From: JBBARC01 sp040400005
GTDB lineage: Bacteria > Pseudomonadota > Alphaproteobacteria > Acetobacterales > Acetobacteraceae
Assembly (NCBI GenBank): GCA_040400005.1
Contig: JBBARC010000002.1
Location: 62,001-126,000, forward strand
Length of the DNA stretch: 64,000 bases
Reading direction: 5' to 3'
The notes below the pieces were generated by a model that was given only the letters and a program-made list of their open reading frames with translations, had not been told where the DNA came from and did no database searches. The stretch's first letter is position 1; each line of letters begins with the position of its first letter. This document shows, in pieces, positions 1 through 9,501 of this stretch. The position numbers were made by a program, and so were the translations under genes.

Positions 1-1722
1 CCCCCAACCGGCCTTCAAAGTGCTACCACCACGCACATCGCCACGCAGGCCAATTTCAAATGTGCGTGCCACCACCTGGGCCAAATTTGGGTCGCCGATA
101 AAAAAATTTGGCAATTGGCAGGGTTGGGTCGGGTTGGCGCATGATAATTCTACCGGCGTGGGCGCCCGATTGGCCTGCGCGTAGCTGGCATAAACCTGGG
201 TGTTGGGGCCTAGCGCATAAGCCAACCCAGCGCCTGGATTAAAGCTTGAAAAACGATGGTGGCCATTTAAGCCAGTGCCAATTTGATCGCGCAGATCAAT
301 GACCGCCACATTCAACCGCCCCGATACATTCAGCGTAAGCCCAGGCACAAGCGTGAATAAATCGGTGGCGAACACCCCCCAATACTGGTTGGTGGTGGTT
401 AATTTGGTCGGTGCGATGCCAGCATCGGGCTGATCCTGGGTGATGCCGGGGCCGATAAAAAACCTATCCGCGGTTAGGCCGCCAATTTTTTGCTGGCCAT
501 CAAACCCCACCCTGCCACCATCAAGGCTTAGCCCGACCACACCGTGATTATCGTGGCCCCAAAAAGGGGTTTTATCAATCAGCTCGGCCGATGCCCCATA
601 GGCATTGCTATTGGTGCCCTGCAATCCCAAACCAGAGTACCGGCCGCCATGCAAAAAATCGGGCATAGCCACGCCGCCGCGCCCGGTGACCACGCTGCCA
701 TCACCGTTACACAACAAGCCACTACCATCGCCACAGGCCGCCACTTCGGTGGTGACCCCATTGGTCAGCCGCTGGGTTAGGTTTGCGTAGGAAATCGTGG
801 TGTGCAGCGAAAGCCCAGGCGCCAGATCAAAACTTCCCGGCAGCCCAAATTGTAGCGCCTTATTCCACACAACGTTCGGTGCGGTAAAAATAGCCGATCG
901 CGATACCGCCAGCGCCTGTTCGGGCGTCGCACCTGGGTTACCCAGCGCATTACTATCGGCCAGCATATTGACGTGCAGCTCGCCCCAATCGCGCCGCACG
1001 CCAACGTCGCCGTAAAATCCATATAAATCCGATTGGCTGGTTTGCCGCCAGCCGCTTTCATGCAGTATTTGCCCCGCCGCATACACCGCCCAGTCGCCAT
1101 CGCGCCTGCCATACTGCAGCAATCCCGCACCGCGCCCATACGATCCACCGTAGGTGGTAAAATCGCCACCCTGATACGAAAACCCATCTTTTAGTTTTAC
1201 CGAAACCGAGCCACCTAGCGCATTTAGGCCAAACACCGGGTTGGCGCCTTCCACATCAATGCGGGCAATCGCCAGACTGGGGATTAAATCCCAGTTCACC
1301 GTATCGCCAAACGGCTGGTTAAACCGTGCACCATTAAGGTACACCGCCAACCCCTGGTTGGTGCCTTCCACCGGGGATGCGGTAAAACCACGAAACAAAA
1401 TATCTGGCTGAAACGGATTACCTTCGGCGTTGTTTACGCTGGCACTGGGGATATGCGCGAGCAAACTGCCGGTAAGATCGGCCACCTTATCGCGATCAAT
1501 CCGCGCGCCGTTCAGCACCCAGGCGCTTGCCGCCACCTGGGCGCGATCAGCATCAATACTATCCAGCGGTGTGCGGCCAATCACCGTAATGTCGGTGTTG
1601 GCGGCATTGGCATCTGCACCGGTAACGATACCTGCTGCCACCGGCACTGTTTGCCCACGCGCAGGCACAGCCCCCCCGCACAGGGCGGTGATCATCAGCG
1701 CCCCAGCTATCCGCAGCCGCAT
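1..1722 (-). CDS. TonB-dependent outer-membrane receptor (C-terminus beyond window)
   Basis: Reading the minus strand from the ATG at 1722 gives an open frame of 574 residues that runs off the left edge. It begins with a signal peptide (MRLRIAGALMITALCGG, cleavage near ARG-QT). A TonB plug domain follows, with segments such as LLAHIPSASV, DILFRGF and VYLNGARFNQPFGDTV. The beta-barrel then starts, and its typical receptor segment VYASYAQANRAPTPVE lies near residue 520. Family knowledge: these are outer-membrane gated channels that import a bound ligand using TonB-ExbBD energy. The start lies 10 bp after the stop of the phosphoesterase gene and so is probably co-transcribed from the Pho-box promoter near 4890. 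A phosphorylated or phosphate-released ligand is therefore plausible, but the substrate cannot be read from the sequence. Confidence 0.9.
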   Translation of the reverse strand, partial: MRLRIAGALMITALCGGAVPARGQTVPVAAGIVTGADANAANTDITVIGRTPLDSIDADRAQVAASAWVLNGARIDRDKVADLTGSLLAHIPSASVNNAEGNPFQPDILFRGFTASPVEGTNQGLAVYLNGARFNQPFGDTVNWDLIPSLAIARIDVEGANPVFGLNALGGSVSVKLKDGFSYQGGDFTTYGGSYGRGAGLLQYGRRDGDWAVYAAGQILHESGWRQTSQSDLYGFYGDVGVRRDWGELHVNMLADSNALGNPGATPEQALAVSRSAIFTAPNVVWNKALQFGLPGSFDLAPGLSLHTTISYANLTQRLTNGVTTEVAACGDGSGLLCNGDGSVVTGRGGVAMPDFLHGGRYSGLGLQGTNSNAYGASAELIDKTPFWGHDNHGVVGLSLDGGRVGFDGQQKIGGLTADRFFIGPGITQDQPDAGIAPTKLTTTNQYWGVFATDLFTLVPGLTLNVSGRLNVAVIDLRDQIGTGLNGHHRFSSFNPGAGLAYALGPNTQVYASYAQANRAPTPVELSCANPTQPCQLPNFFIGDPNLAQVVARTFEIGLRGDVRGGSTLKAGWG

Positions 1723-1731
1723 TAAAAAACC

Positions 1732-4695
1732 CTAATCGCCATCGTTATCTTTGTCGGCAGTCTGGCGGGCAACGCCTTTACGTGCCGGGTACGGCGCATC
1801 GCCTTTCAAACCCTCCCACAACACATGGTTATAGGCATCGGCGGGAATTTTATCTTCGCTGGTCCAGTTATACCCGCGCGTGCGCGCCGCCCACCAGGCG
1901 CCGGTATGCGTGGGCGTGCGGTCTGGCCCGGCGGCAAAGCGTGCTGTGCTGTTGACCAAATTAGCCAACCCAGTCGATTTCAAAATGGTCGCGGCGGTGG
2001 CGGTATAGGTCCAGGTTTTTTGTGCTGTATCAAACACATCGGTCATTGGCGGCTGATACGCATCGTTCAGATTTAAATGCGCAATGCCCAGCACATCTTC
2101 CATGGTGCGCACCATATTCACTGTCGAATAGCGCTTCGACACCACCGCGTGCTGTTTTACATACGGCCCCACCACATAGGCGGTGCTGCGATGACTATCG
2201 ACGTGGTCTGGCCCATCCTGGCTGTCATCCTGCAGCACAAAAATCAGCGTATCATTGGCGTAGCGGCTGTGCGCCACGGTTTCTATCAACTTGCCGACGG
2301 CAAAATCATTATCCGCCTGCTGCAATTCCGGCGTGTTCAAGCCGGCCGCCGGACACCCCGCCGCGGTATAAGGTGGCGGTGCCGAGCAAAAATTGCCGGT
2401 ATGATCGTGCATTAACCGCACCAGCGACAAATTCGGCAAATTGCCCAGCGCCTGATATTGCCTAAATTCGCGCGTCCATTCTTCCAAGCGCCAAGCATCA
2501 GGATAGGCATTGTCAAAGCCGCGAAAATACGGATCGGTGACCGGTGCAAGCGTTGGGTTGGCTGGCCAGGCAATGGTGGTGTGGGTGGCTGCCGGGTTTT
2601 CGATCAAATCGGCACCGCCAATCGCCACGGGAATATTGTAGCGCACAATATCCACCAAAAATCCGTAATCGCGCACCGAAAGGCCGGCGCGAAAGGCGCT
2701 ATCCCACAAATACCCCAACTGCGCCGGCGTGCCGCCAGGGCCATCGGTTGCGAAATCGTTGGCAGTGCCCGGCAGCAAGTTGGCAACCCCGCCGGGAAAC
2801 GCACTGCCAACAATGTTATAAATATTTTTGGTCGGGTCACCGCCCAAATTGGGGTAAGCTGCCACACGCCCGGCCGGCGTCAGCGCCACGTTCACAATGC
2901 GGTTCAACCCTTCGCTATCATTCTGAAAACCGCGGCCGGCATAATTGGGCGGAATGGTTTTGACACCGAAATCGCTCTCGCGCCCTTCGGTGCTCCACGC
3001 CCAGCCATCACCGCTGACTTCGCCGCTGCAGTAAAAATTGTCCAGTGTCACAAAGTTAGTAGAAATGGCATGAAAATTCGGCGTAATCGCGGCAGGGTAC
3101 ATCACAATGGCGGGGTCGGCATTGGCGCCGTTGGTCAAATCACCCAAAATCTGATCAAACGTGCGGTTTTCTTTAATGATGTAAATCACATGATGAATGT
3201 GATGGTGCAAAAACGCCATGGTCGCGGCATCCTGCGCACTGGCAACGCTACCATAACCGTTATTGCTCACCACCGCCTGGGTTAAGCCCGCCAAATCCGC
3301 TTTCGCCGGCGTCGGCACAGTTAAAAAACCGGCCTGCTGTAACTGCTCAACATACTGATTGGCGCTGTTCTGGGTGTAATTCGGGTTGGGGCCAGGATCG
3401 CTTTTGCCGTTCACCACATACAGGGTTTTGCCATCGGCACTGACACTTACCGAATGCGGATACCACCCGGTTGGGACCAAGCCACGCGTGTGATGCGGCG
3501 CAAGCCCGGCCAAACTGATCAACGCCAGCGAATTGGCACCACCGTTGGTGACATACAGCGTGTTGCCATCGGGCGATAAGGCCAGCCCATTCGGCGCAGC
3601 ACCGGTCAGCCGCGGCTTACCGCGAAACACTGCGTTTGGCGCCGATGTTGAAATTTCCTCGATCACCGCATTGGTTTGGGTGTCGATCACCGCCACCGTA
3701 TCGCTATTATCCTGCGCCACAAATAGCCGGGATTGATCGGCACTTAGCAACACAGAATTAGGCGATCCCGGCAGCGCAATGCGCACAACACTATTGGCGG
3801 CAGGGGCGGCATTCCCCAACGGCACCACCACCATTTCGCGGTCGCGCAAGGCGCTGACGTAGGCGACATATCCGCTGGCGGCACTGCCCTTAATCGCCAC
3901 CGCAAACGGCGTTTCACCCCCGGGCAACCCTGCCCGCACCGGCGTGGTGTTGAACGGCCGCAGATCGTAATCCCAGCTTACTGTGCCGCTAGCCGTATCA
4001 ATAACCGAAATGCTATCGTTACCAATATTGGTAGCAACCAGGGTTTTACCATCCGGCGTTATCGCCAAACCGGCGGTTTCGGCAGATTGCAAAATGCCCA
4101 CGCCGTTTTTCACAAAAGCGGCAAAGCCGGCATTGGCGCCGGTAAGGTTAGCCCCAAACGATGGGTGATTAAGCGCAATAACCGACGATTGCGCCCACAG
4201 ATTAACGGTTTTGCTGAACACGAATACGCTGTCGTTAATCCCGCCGGCGGCATAAAACCGGCTGCCATCAGGCGCAAACACCAACCCCACAAAACTATTA
4301 GGCACCTGCAAAACCTGCCGTTGCTTGGGCGCCTGCGCATTGGTGCCCGACACATCGAACACAAAAATATATTCGTTGCTGGCGGCCGGGTCGTTGTTGC
4401 CAATATTGGCGCCACTTTCGTAACTCAGCTTGTTATAACCGCTGGTCATAATCAGCAGCGTGCTACCATCGGGGCTAAGCGCCGTTTTCAGCGCTTGCCC
4501 GGCGCGGTAATTGGGGTGACCGGCAAGCCCTGGGTTGAGCGTTTGAAACACCGCACCGGTGGCAAGGGTGGGGGTAATAAACTGGCCAGTGGGCATCTGC
4601 GCCGGCGCCGCACAGGCCGCACCTGGCGCAAGCCCGGCCAACGCTACCTGCAGTAGCAGAGCCTGGCGCACGGTTGGAAATTTAACCTTAAACAT
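1732..4695 (-). CDS. YncE-type beta-propeller / PF04185 phosphoesterase fusion
   Basis: A 987-residue exported protein. The ATG at 4695 is preferred over one 40 codons upstream because it has a strong GGGGAGG ribosome site and opens a signal peptide (MFKVKFPTVRQALLLQVALA, ending ...AACA). Residues of roughly 40-430 form YVTN/YncE-like beta-propeller blades (SISVIDTASG, VAVIDTQTN, ALSPDGNTLYV). The C-terminal half is a phosphoesterase of the phospholipase C/acid phosphatase superfamily with the metal-site motif IIKENRTFDQ and a late DDSQDGPDHVDSHRS segment. This matches the known bifunctional YncE/alkaline-phosphatase-like architecture, which probably releases phosphate in the periplasm or outside the cell. 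It is the first gene of an operon with the TonB receptor, downstream of a Pho box. The exact substrate is unknown. Confidence 0.9.
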   Translation of the reverse strand: MFKVKFPTVRQALLLQVALAGLAPGAACAAPAQMPTGQFITPTLATGAVFQTLNPGLAGHPNYRAGQALKTALSPDGSTLLIMTSGYNKLSYESGANIGNNDPAASNEYIFVFDVSGTNAQAPKQRQVLQVPNSFVGLVFAPDGSRFYAAGGINDSVFVFSKTVNLWAQSSVIALNHPSFGANLTGANAGFAAFVKNGVGILQSAETAGLAITPDGKTLVATNIGNDSISVIDTASGTVSWDYDLRPFNTTPVRAGLPGGETPFAVAIKGSAASGYVAYVSALRDREMVVVPLGNAAPAANSVVRIALPGSPNSVLLSADQSRLFVAQDNSDTVAVIDTQTNAVIEEISTSAPNAVFRGKPRLTGAAPNGLALSPDGNTLYVTNGGANSLALISLAGLAPHHTRGLVPTGWYPHSVSVSADGKTLYVVNGKSDPGPNPNYTQNSANQYVEQLQQAGFLTVPTPAKADLAGLTQAVVSNNGYGSVASAQDAATMAFLHHHIHHVIYIIKENRTFDQILGDLTNGANADPAIVMYPAAITPNFHAISTNFVTLDNFYCSGEVSGDGWAWSTEGRESDFGVKTIPPNYAGRGFQNDSEGLNRIVNVALTPAGRVAAYPNLGGDPTKNIYNIVGSAFPGGVANLLPGTANDFATDGPGGTPAQLGYLWDSAFRAGLSVRDYGFLVDIVRYNIPVAIGGADLIENPAATHTTIAWPANPTLAPVTDPYFRGFDNAYPDAWRLEEWTREFRQYQALGNLPNLSLVRLMHDHTGNFCSAPPPYTAAGCPAAGLNTPELQQADNDFAVGKLIETVAHSRYANDTLIFVLQDDSQDGPDHVDSHRSTAYVVGPYVKQHAVVSKRYSTVNMVRTMEDVLGIAHLNLNDAYQPPMTDVFDTAQKTWTYTATAATILKSTGLANLVNSTARFAAGPDRTPTHTGAWWAARTRGYNWTSEDKIPADAYNHVLWEGLKGDAPYPARKGVARQTADKDNDGD

Positions 4696-4882
4696 GGTGG
4701 TGCCTCCCCATCGACACGCGGCGTGCCATTCTGGGCGCCAGCCTTGTGATATTGCGCCCAAAACCCCGGCCAGAGCTACCCCCGGCCGATGCGGCAAATG
4801 GCCGCATACCCGCACCTGCGCGGACCAGCCCGGCGCGCCCAGGGGTTATGTTTAACTTAGCCCTCGCCTGAAAGCGGTAAAG

Positions 4883-4916
4883 GTTATATTACCATCTTAT
4901 GACAGATTTGTGACGT
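4883..4916 (-). promoter_or_regulatory. Pho box and -10 element driving the phosphoesterase-TonB operon
   Basis: Read on the minus strand, 4916-4899 is ACGTCAC-AAAT-CTGTCAT. These are two 7-bp half-sites separated by 4 AT-rich bases, the geometry of a PhoB box, and the second half-site is a perfect consensus. Exactly 10 nt further on is TATAAC (4888-4883), a good -10 hexamer, as in PhoB-activated promoters where the box replaces the -35. This would give a leader of roughly 180 nt before the ATG at 4695. The box lies in the divergent spacer shared with the phospholipase C gene at 4987, so it could also influence that gene. PhoB control is inferred from sequence only. Confidence 0.7.
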
Positions 4917-4986
4917 TGCCCGCGCCCATGACCGCGCTACCAAAAATTCTACAAAAAAAAATTGAAAAGATTGGGGAGAAAAATCA

Positions 4987-7092
4987 ATGACCACACCAGA
5001 CCGCCGTAAATTCATGCAATTGGTTGGCGGCGGTGCGCTGGCCGGGTCACTGCCGGCCTCGATCGCGCGGGCGCTGGAAATACCCGCCAATAATGCCACC
5101 GGCACACTTAAAGATATCGAACACATCGTTATCCTGATGCAGGAAAACCGGTCGTTCGATCACTATTTCGGCACGCTGAACGGTGTGCGCGGCTACGGCG
5201 ACCCCCGGCCGGTGACGTTGCCCAACCGATACCCGGTTTGGTACCAACCAAACAGCACCGGGCCTAACGGCACCGGTTACGTGCTGCCCTTTCACCCGGC
5301 CGGCGCCAATATCGGCCTGAAATTCATCCAAGACCTCGCCCACGATTGGACCACCACCCACGCCGCCTGGAATAATGGCAATTACGACCAGTGGGTGCCC
5401 AACAAAACCGTGGTTACCATGGCCTACCTGACGCGCGCCGATATCCCGTTTCACTATGCCCTGGCCGATGCTTTTACCATTTGTGATGCCTATCACTGTT
5501 CGGTGTTAAGCCAGACCGACCCCAACCGGCTGTATCTGTTCACCGGCTGGGCCGGCAATGATGGGGTTGGCGGCGGCCCGGCGGTGGATAATTCCGGCGA
5601 AGGGTTTTCCTGGGGCACGTTCCCAGAAAAATTACAGGCCGCCGGTATCACCTGGAAAGTGTATCAGGATGTCGGTTTGGGCGTGACCGCGGCGCAATAT
5701 TTTGGCTGGGACATTTTTAACCCGCTGGCCGGCAATTTTGGCGATAACCCCCTATTGCTGTTCACCCAGTATCAGACCGCCGCTGCGGGATCGCCGCTGG
5801 CGGTTAATGCGCAAAGCGGCACCGCGATCAACACCAGCGGCACGCTGTTCGATAGCCTGATCGCTGATGTCACCGCCAACACCCTACCCCAGGTATCGTG
5901 GATCATCGCCCCCGAGGCGTTGAGCGAACACCCTAACTGGCCGGCCAATTATGGTGCCTGGTATATCGCCCAAGTGCTCGACGCGCTCACCGCCAACCCC
6001 AAAGTGTGGAGCAAAACCGCGCTGCTGATCTGCTACGATGAAAATGATGGGTTCTTCGATCATGTCGTGCCGCCCACCCCACCAATGAACCGCGCCCAAG
6101 GCCGCACCACCGCCGATGCCAGCTTGGAAATGTTCGCCGGCAAAGCAGGGTTCCCGCCAGGGCCGTTTGGCCTGGGCGTGCGCGTGCCCATGCTGGTGGT
6201 GTCGCCATGGAGCCGCGGCGGTTACGTCAATTCACAAGTGTTCGATCACACCTCGGTTATTCGCTTCATCGAACGGCGCTTTGGTAACAATACCGGCGCC
6301 TTGGCGGAAACCAACATCACCCCCTGGCGGCGCTGCGTGGCGGGCGACCTGACATCGGCGTTTAACTTCAAAACGCCCAATGCGGCGGTGGTTAAACTGC
6401 CCAGCACGGCGGCCTATTTACCGCCGGACAATCAACGCCAGGCTAATTTTACCCCCACCCCGCCGGCAGTGCAGTCACTGCCCGTGGTCGAAATTGGCCA
6501 GCGCCCGGCGCGTGCCCTGCCCTACCGGTTTAACGTCAATGGGCTGGCCCGCTTTCAGGCGGGCTTAGTGCACATCGTGTTCGAAAACACCGGCAGCGTG
6601 GGCGCCGCTTTTCAGGTGCGCTCGGGCAATGCCGGCCAAGGGCCGTGGACCTACACCGTTGGCGGCAAAAAGCACCTGTCGGATGATTGGCCGGTTATCG
6701 CCAATGGCCAAACCAATTACGATCTCAGCGTCTACGGCCCGAACGGCTTTATGCGCCAGTTCAAAGGCGGCATTGTCGGCGGCGTTAGCACCAATATTGG
6801 CGTCACCAGCGCCTACGACATCGCCGGGCGCAGCATCACCACCACCATTATCAACAACGATCAGAAAAATGTCGTGGTCACCGCCAGCAATCGCTATACG
6901 GGGGAAGCCTACGCGCAAAGCCTGGCGCCCGGCGCCAGCCTGACCACCGCTTGGGCGCTGAGCGCCACGACCGGCTGGTACGATATTTTAGTGAGCGTCG
7001 ATACCGACAATGATTTCGCTTGGCGCCTGGCCGGCCACGTCGAAAACGGCAAAGATAGCCTGACCGATCCGGGCATTGGCACGATGCGGTAA
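4987..7092 (+). CDS. phosphocholine-type phospholipase C (TAT-exported)
   Basis: A 701-residue protein preceded by a GGGGAG ribosome site. The N-terminus has a TAT signal (DRRKFMQLVGGGALAG). The PF04185 catalytic domain follows with IVILMQENRSFDHYFG near residue 55, the nucleophile/metal motif of bacterial phospholipases C. CYDENDGFFDHVVPP and FDHTSVIRFIERRFG occur later in the domain. After about residue 480 there are two C-terminal beta domains resembling DUF756 of PlcN/PlcH (FNVNGLARF and WYDILVSVDTDNDFAWRLAGHVE). Length and order match the phosphocholine-specific phospholipase C family, which cleaves phospholipid head groups outside the cytoplasm to supply phosphate and choline. It is divergent from the phosphoesterase operon and shares the Pho-box spacer with it. 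Confidence 0.93.
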   Translation: MTTPDRRKFMQLVGGGALAGSLPASIARALEIPANNATGTLKDIEHIVILMQENRSFDHYFGTLNGVRGYGDPRPVTLPNRYPVWYQPNSTGPNGTGYVLPFHPAGANIGLKFIQDLAHDWTTTHAAWNNGNYDQWVPNKTVVTMAYLTRADIPFHYALADAFTICDAYHCSVLSQTDPNRLYLFTGWAGNDGVGGGPAVDNSGEGFSWGTFPEKLQAAGITWKVYQDVGLGVTAAQYFGWDIFNPLAGNFGDNPLLLFTQYQTAAAGSPLAVNAQSGTAINTSGTLFDSLIADVTANTLPQVSWIIAPEALSEHPNWPANYGAWYIAQVLDALTANPKVWSKTALLICYDENDGFFDHVVPPTPPMNRAQGRTTADASLEMFAGKAGFPPGPFGLGVRVPMLVVSPWSRGGYVNSQVFDHTSVIRFIERRFGNNTGALAETNITPWRRCVAGDLTSAFNFKTPNAAVVKLPSTAAYLPPDNQRQANFTPTPPAVQSLPVVEIGQRPARALPYRFNVNGLARFQAGLVHIVFENTGSVGAAFQVRSGNAGQGPWTYTVGGKKHLSDDWPVIANGQTNYDLSVYGPNGFMRQFKGGIVGGVSTNIGVTSAYDIAGRSITTTIINNDQKNVVVTASNRYTGEAYAQSLAPGASLTTAWALSATTGWYDILVSVDTDNDFAWRLAGHVENGKDSLTDPGIGTMR

Positions 7093-7151
7093 AGCGGGGC
7101 AGGTCGTGGTGTGGGGGCGGCCGCTAGAAAAAGCGTGCCGCCTGCCGCCGG

Positions 7152-7814
7152 TTAGGCGTAAGCGTAGGGGCCACCTTTTTGCAGCGCCGTTTGATACGCC
7201 GGCCGCGCGTGAATGCGGCTAAGCCAATCTTTCAGCCGCGCCCGATTGCCCAAACCGCCACGGGTAACCGCCGCCTCGACCGGAAAGCTCATCATCACGT
7301 CAGCTGCCGAAAATGCCGTGCCAGCAAACCAGCCGCCATTTTCCAATTCGTTGTCCATCAAATCAAAAATGTTTTCGATGGTCGGGCCAAGATACGAATC
7401 GTTAATCGCCTTGCCGATCAATTTGGCAACCGGCCGCAGCAAAAACGGCGCCCGCTCGCCGGCGGCCCCCAGCACCAGGCGCATCACCAGTGGCGGCATG
7501 GCCGAGCCTTCGGCAAAATGCGACCAGTACACATAGCGCAAATGCTCATCGGTATTGGCATGCGGCACCAGCCGGCCCATGCCGTATTTGGTCACGATGT
7601 AATCGACAATCGCACCGGTTTCGGCAATCACCCGGCCATCATCGGTAATCACTGGTGATTTACCGAGCGGGTGAATAGCTTTTAGCGCAGGTGGCGCCAG
7701 CGATGTTTTCGCATCGCGCTTATAAATTTTTAGCTCGTAGGGAATTTCCAGTTCTTCCAGCAGCCACAAAATGCGCTGCGAGCGTGAATTTTCCAAATGG
7801 TGAACCGTGATCAT
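7152..7814 (-). CDS. glutathione S-transferase family protein
   Basis: A 220-residue cytosolic protein with AGGGGAG just before its ATG. The N-terminal thioredoxin-like half carries SQRILWLLEELEIPYELK and the cis-proline/gamma-glutamyl contact region HPLGKSPVITDDG followed by AETGAI. The helical C-terminal half contains WFAGTAFSAADVMMSFPVE, the N-capping box typical of GSTs. It probably conjugates glutathione to electrophiles or reduces peroxides. The family is broad and the substrate cannot be assigned. It is on the same strand as the VWA gene, 32 bp downstream of that gene's start-proximal neighbour, and may be co-transcribed with it. Confidence 0.92.
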   Translation of the reverse strand: MITVHHLENSRSQRILWLLEELEIPYELKIYKRDAKTSLAPPALKAIHPLGKSPVITDDGRVIAETGAIVDYIVTKYGMGRLVPHANTDEHLRYVYWSHFAEGSAMPPLVMRLVLGAAGERAPFLLRPVAKLIGKAINDSYLGPTIENIFDLMDNELENGGWFAGTAFSAADVMMSFPVEAAVTRGGLGNRARLKDWLSRIHARPAYQTALQKGGPYAYA

Positions 7815-7846
7815 CGGTGTACTCCCCTAAGCCAACGCGGTCAGTT

Positions 7847-9028
7847 TCAGTGCGACAATTCGCGCGTCATGTCATCAAGCCCCGATAGTGTCATGGGGTA
7901 CATTCTATTACTCATCAATTGGCGCAACAAATCAATCGAATGGGTGTAGCGCCAGTGTTCTTCACGCGACGGGTTGATCCACGCCGAACGCCGGAAATGG
8001 GTGGTCAGGCGTTCCATCCACACCCGGCCAGCTTCGGCATTCCAATGTTCTACACTGCCGCCAGGCTGCACAATCTCATACGGGCTCATGGTCGCATCGC
8101 CGACAAACACCAGCTTGTAATCGCGCCCATAGGTGCGCATCAAATCCTCAGTCGAGATTGAGCTTTCATCGCGCCTGCGGTTTTCTTTCCATACCCGTTC
8201 GTACACGCAGTTATGAAAGTAAAAATGCTCAAGGTGCTTGAATTCGGTGCGCACCGCCGAAAATAACTGTTCCGATACCCGCACGTGATCATCCATCGAT
8301 CCGCCAATATCCAGCAACAGCAAAATTTTCACCGCATTGTGGCGCTCCGGCACCATTTTCAAATCCAGCGATCCGCCATTATTGGCCGTGGCATTAATTG
8401 TGCCGTTCAGATCAAGCTCGGTCGCCGCGCCCTGGCGGGCAAAGCGGCGCAGCCGGCGCAGAGCAATTTTCATGTTGCGCGTGCCGATTTCGATGTCGCC
8501 ATCTAAATCGCGAAACTCGCGCTTGTCCCACACTTTGACCGCACGGCGATGGCGGCTTTCCTTTTGGCCAATGCGCACGCCTTCAGGGTTATAGCCATTG
8601 GCGCCAAACGGCGATGTGCCGCCGGTGCCGATCCACTTATTGCCGCCCTGGTGGCGTTCTTTCTGTTCTTCCAAACGCTGGCGCAGGGTTTCCATCAGTT
8701 TCTCGAACCCGCCGAGCGCCTGAATTTCGGCCATTTCTTCGGGGGTTAAAACTTTTTCGGCAACCAGGCGCAGCCATTCTTCGGGAATGTCTGTCGCCTC
8801 GGTCGCGCGATCGACGCGCTCCAGCCCCTTAAACACCTCGGCAAATACCCGATCGAACCGGTCGAGCAGGCGTTCGTCCTTCACCAGGGTTGCGCGCGAC
8901 AAATAATAAAAATCATCAACACTGTAATCGGCAACGCCGGCCTTCATGGCACCCAGTAGGGTGAGGTATTCGGTGATTGACACCGCCAGCCCATTGGCAC
9001 GCAGGCGGCTGACAAAATTAGGGAACAT
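7847..9028 (-). CDS. VWA domain protein of the CoxE family
   Basis: A 393-residue protein (MFPNFVSRLRANGLAVS at the start). The C-terminal half is a von Willebrand A-like domain with an altered metal-ion site: ILLLDIGGSMDDHVRV, where DxSxS is DIGGS, and the later VFVGDATMSPYE. The N-terminal half is charged and helical with a basic stretch (RLEEQKERHQGGNKW). CoxE-like proteins usually pair with a MoxR AAA+ ATPase to mature metalloenzymes or remodel complexes. No MoxR gene is visible in the window, so the partner is either off the left edge of this locus or elsewhere. The function here is not known. Confidence 0.88.
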   Translation of the reverse strand: MFPNFVSRLRANGLAVSITEYLTLLGAMKAGVADYSVDDFYYLSRATLVKDERLLDRFDRVFAEVFKGLERVDRATEATDIPEEWLRLVAEKVLTPEEMAEIQALGGFEKLMETLRQRLEEQKERHQGGNKWIGTGGTSPFGANGYNPEGVRIGQKESRHRRAVKVWDKREFRDLDGDIEIGTRNMKIALRRLRRFARQGAATELDLNGTINATANNGGSLDLKMVPERHNAVKILLLLDIGGSMDDHVRVSEQLFSAVRTEFKHLEHFYFHNCVYERVWKENRRRDESSISTEDLMRTYGRDYKLVFVGDATMSPYEIVQPGGSVEHWNAEAGRVWMERLTTHFRRSAWINPSREEHWRYTHSIDLLRQLMSNRMYPMTLSGLDDMTRELSH

Positions 9029-9136
9029 GCAGGGCGATCCAGGTGCAGCAAAAAAATCAGGTTACGGTTGTGGCGGCGGGAGGGCAACTGCCCACGACAC
9101 GGCGGTGAGGCAATCGAGCGAATGCAAAAAGTCAGA

Positions 9137-9473
9137 ATTTTCTTTTTTCTGAAGAAAAAAGAAACAAAAAAGACCTTTTTGACGTTTTAGTCTGAATTCG
9201 ATGCAGCCCAAAGCCCCGGCCCGCAGTTTCAAACGTCTTTTTGCTTCTTTTTCGTAACTGCCCAGGTAGGGTCGAAGCTACACAACCCATTGAAAACATT
9301 TATGGCGACTTCGGGTTTAGGTCTGGTTTCGATACGCAAACTGCCGAAAAAGGGACAGTTTGCGTCGGTAACGTAATGGCCTGCGCGCCGAGAGTTGAGT
9401 TTTTTGAGGCAGTTAGCGTTCTCACCCCTACCTGGGCAGTTACTCTTTTTCTTCCGAAAAAGAAGCGTTTTAC
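9137..9473. repeat. paired palindromic repeat, copy 1 (right arm split by a MITE)
   Basis: The left arm (9137-9180) holds the palindrome CTTTTTTCTGAAGAAAAAAG followed by AAACAAAAAAGACC. The right arm starts at 9232 with CGTCTTTTTGCTTC, is interrupted at 9254-9443 by a 190-bp insertion, and resumes with CTTTTTCTTCCGAAAAAGAAG. Removing the insertion and one 8-bp duplicate restores the family's standard right arm with one mismatch in the loop. The element sits in the 0.47 kb gap between the MFS stop (9502) and the CoxE start (9028), where I see no gene. Confidence 0.85.
9254..9443. mobile_element. 190-bp IS66-like MITE with 8-bp target duplication
   Basis: The ends are an 18-bp perfect inverted repeat GTAACTGCCCAGGTAGGG. 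The element is flanked on both sides by TCTTTTTC (9246-9253 and 9444-9451), a perfect 8-bp direct repeat. Family knowledge: IS66 elements have termini starting GTAA and make 8-bp duplications. The inside has no transposase, only a hairpin at 9335-9364 (GCAAACTG...CAGTTTGC), so this would be a non-autonomous derivative. A spurious 83-codon frame across it (9229-9480, minus) merely reads through the repeats and I do not call it a gene. Confidence 0.8.
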
Positions 9474-9501
9474 CTTTCACCCGATTGCCCTGGCCCCTCC
9501 T

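Noticed and set aside
9229..9480. 83-codon minus-strand frame
   Set aside because: It lies across the MITE and the arms of the palindromic repeat; length and content are explained by these.
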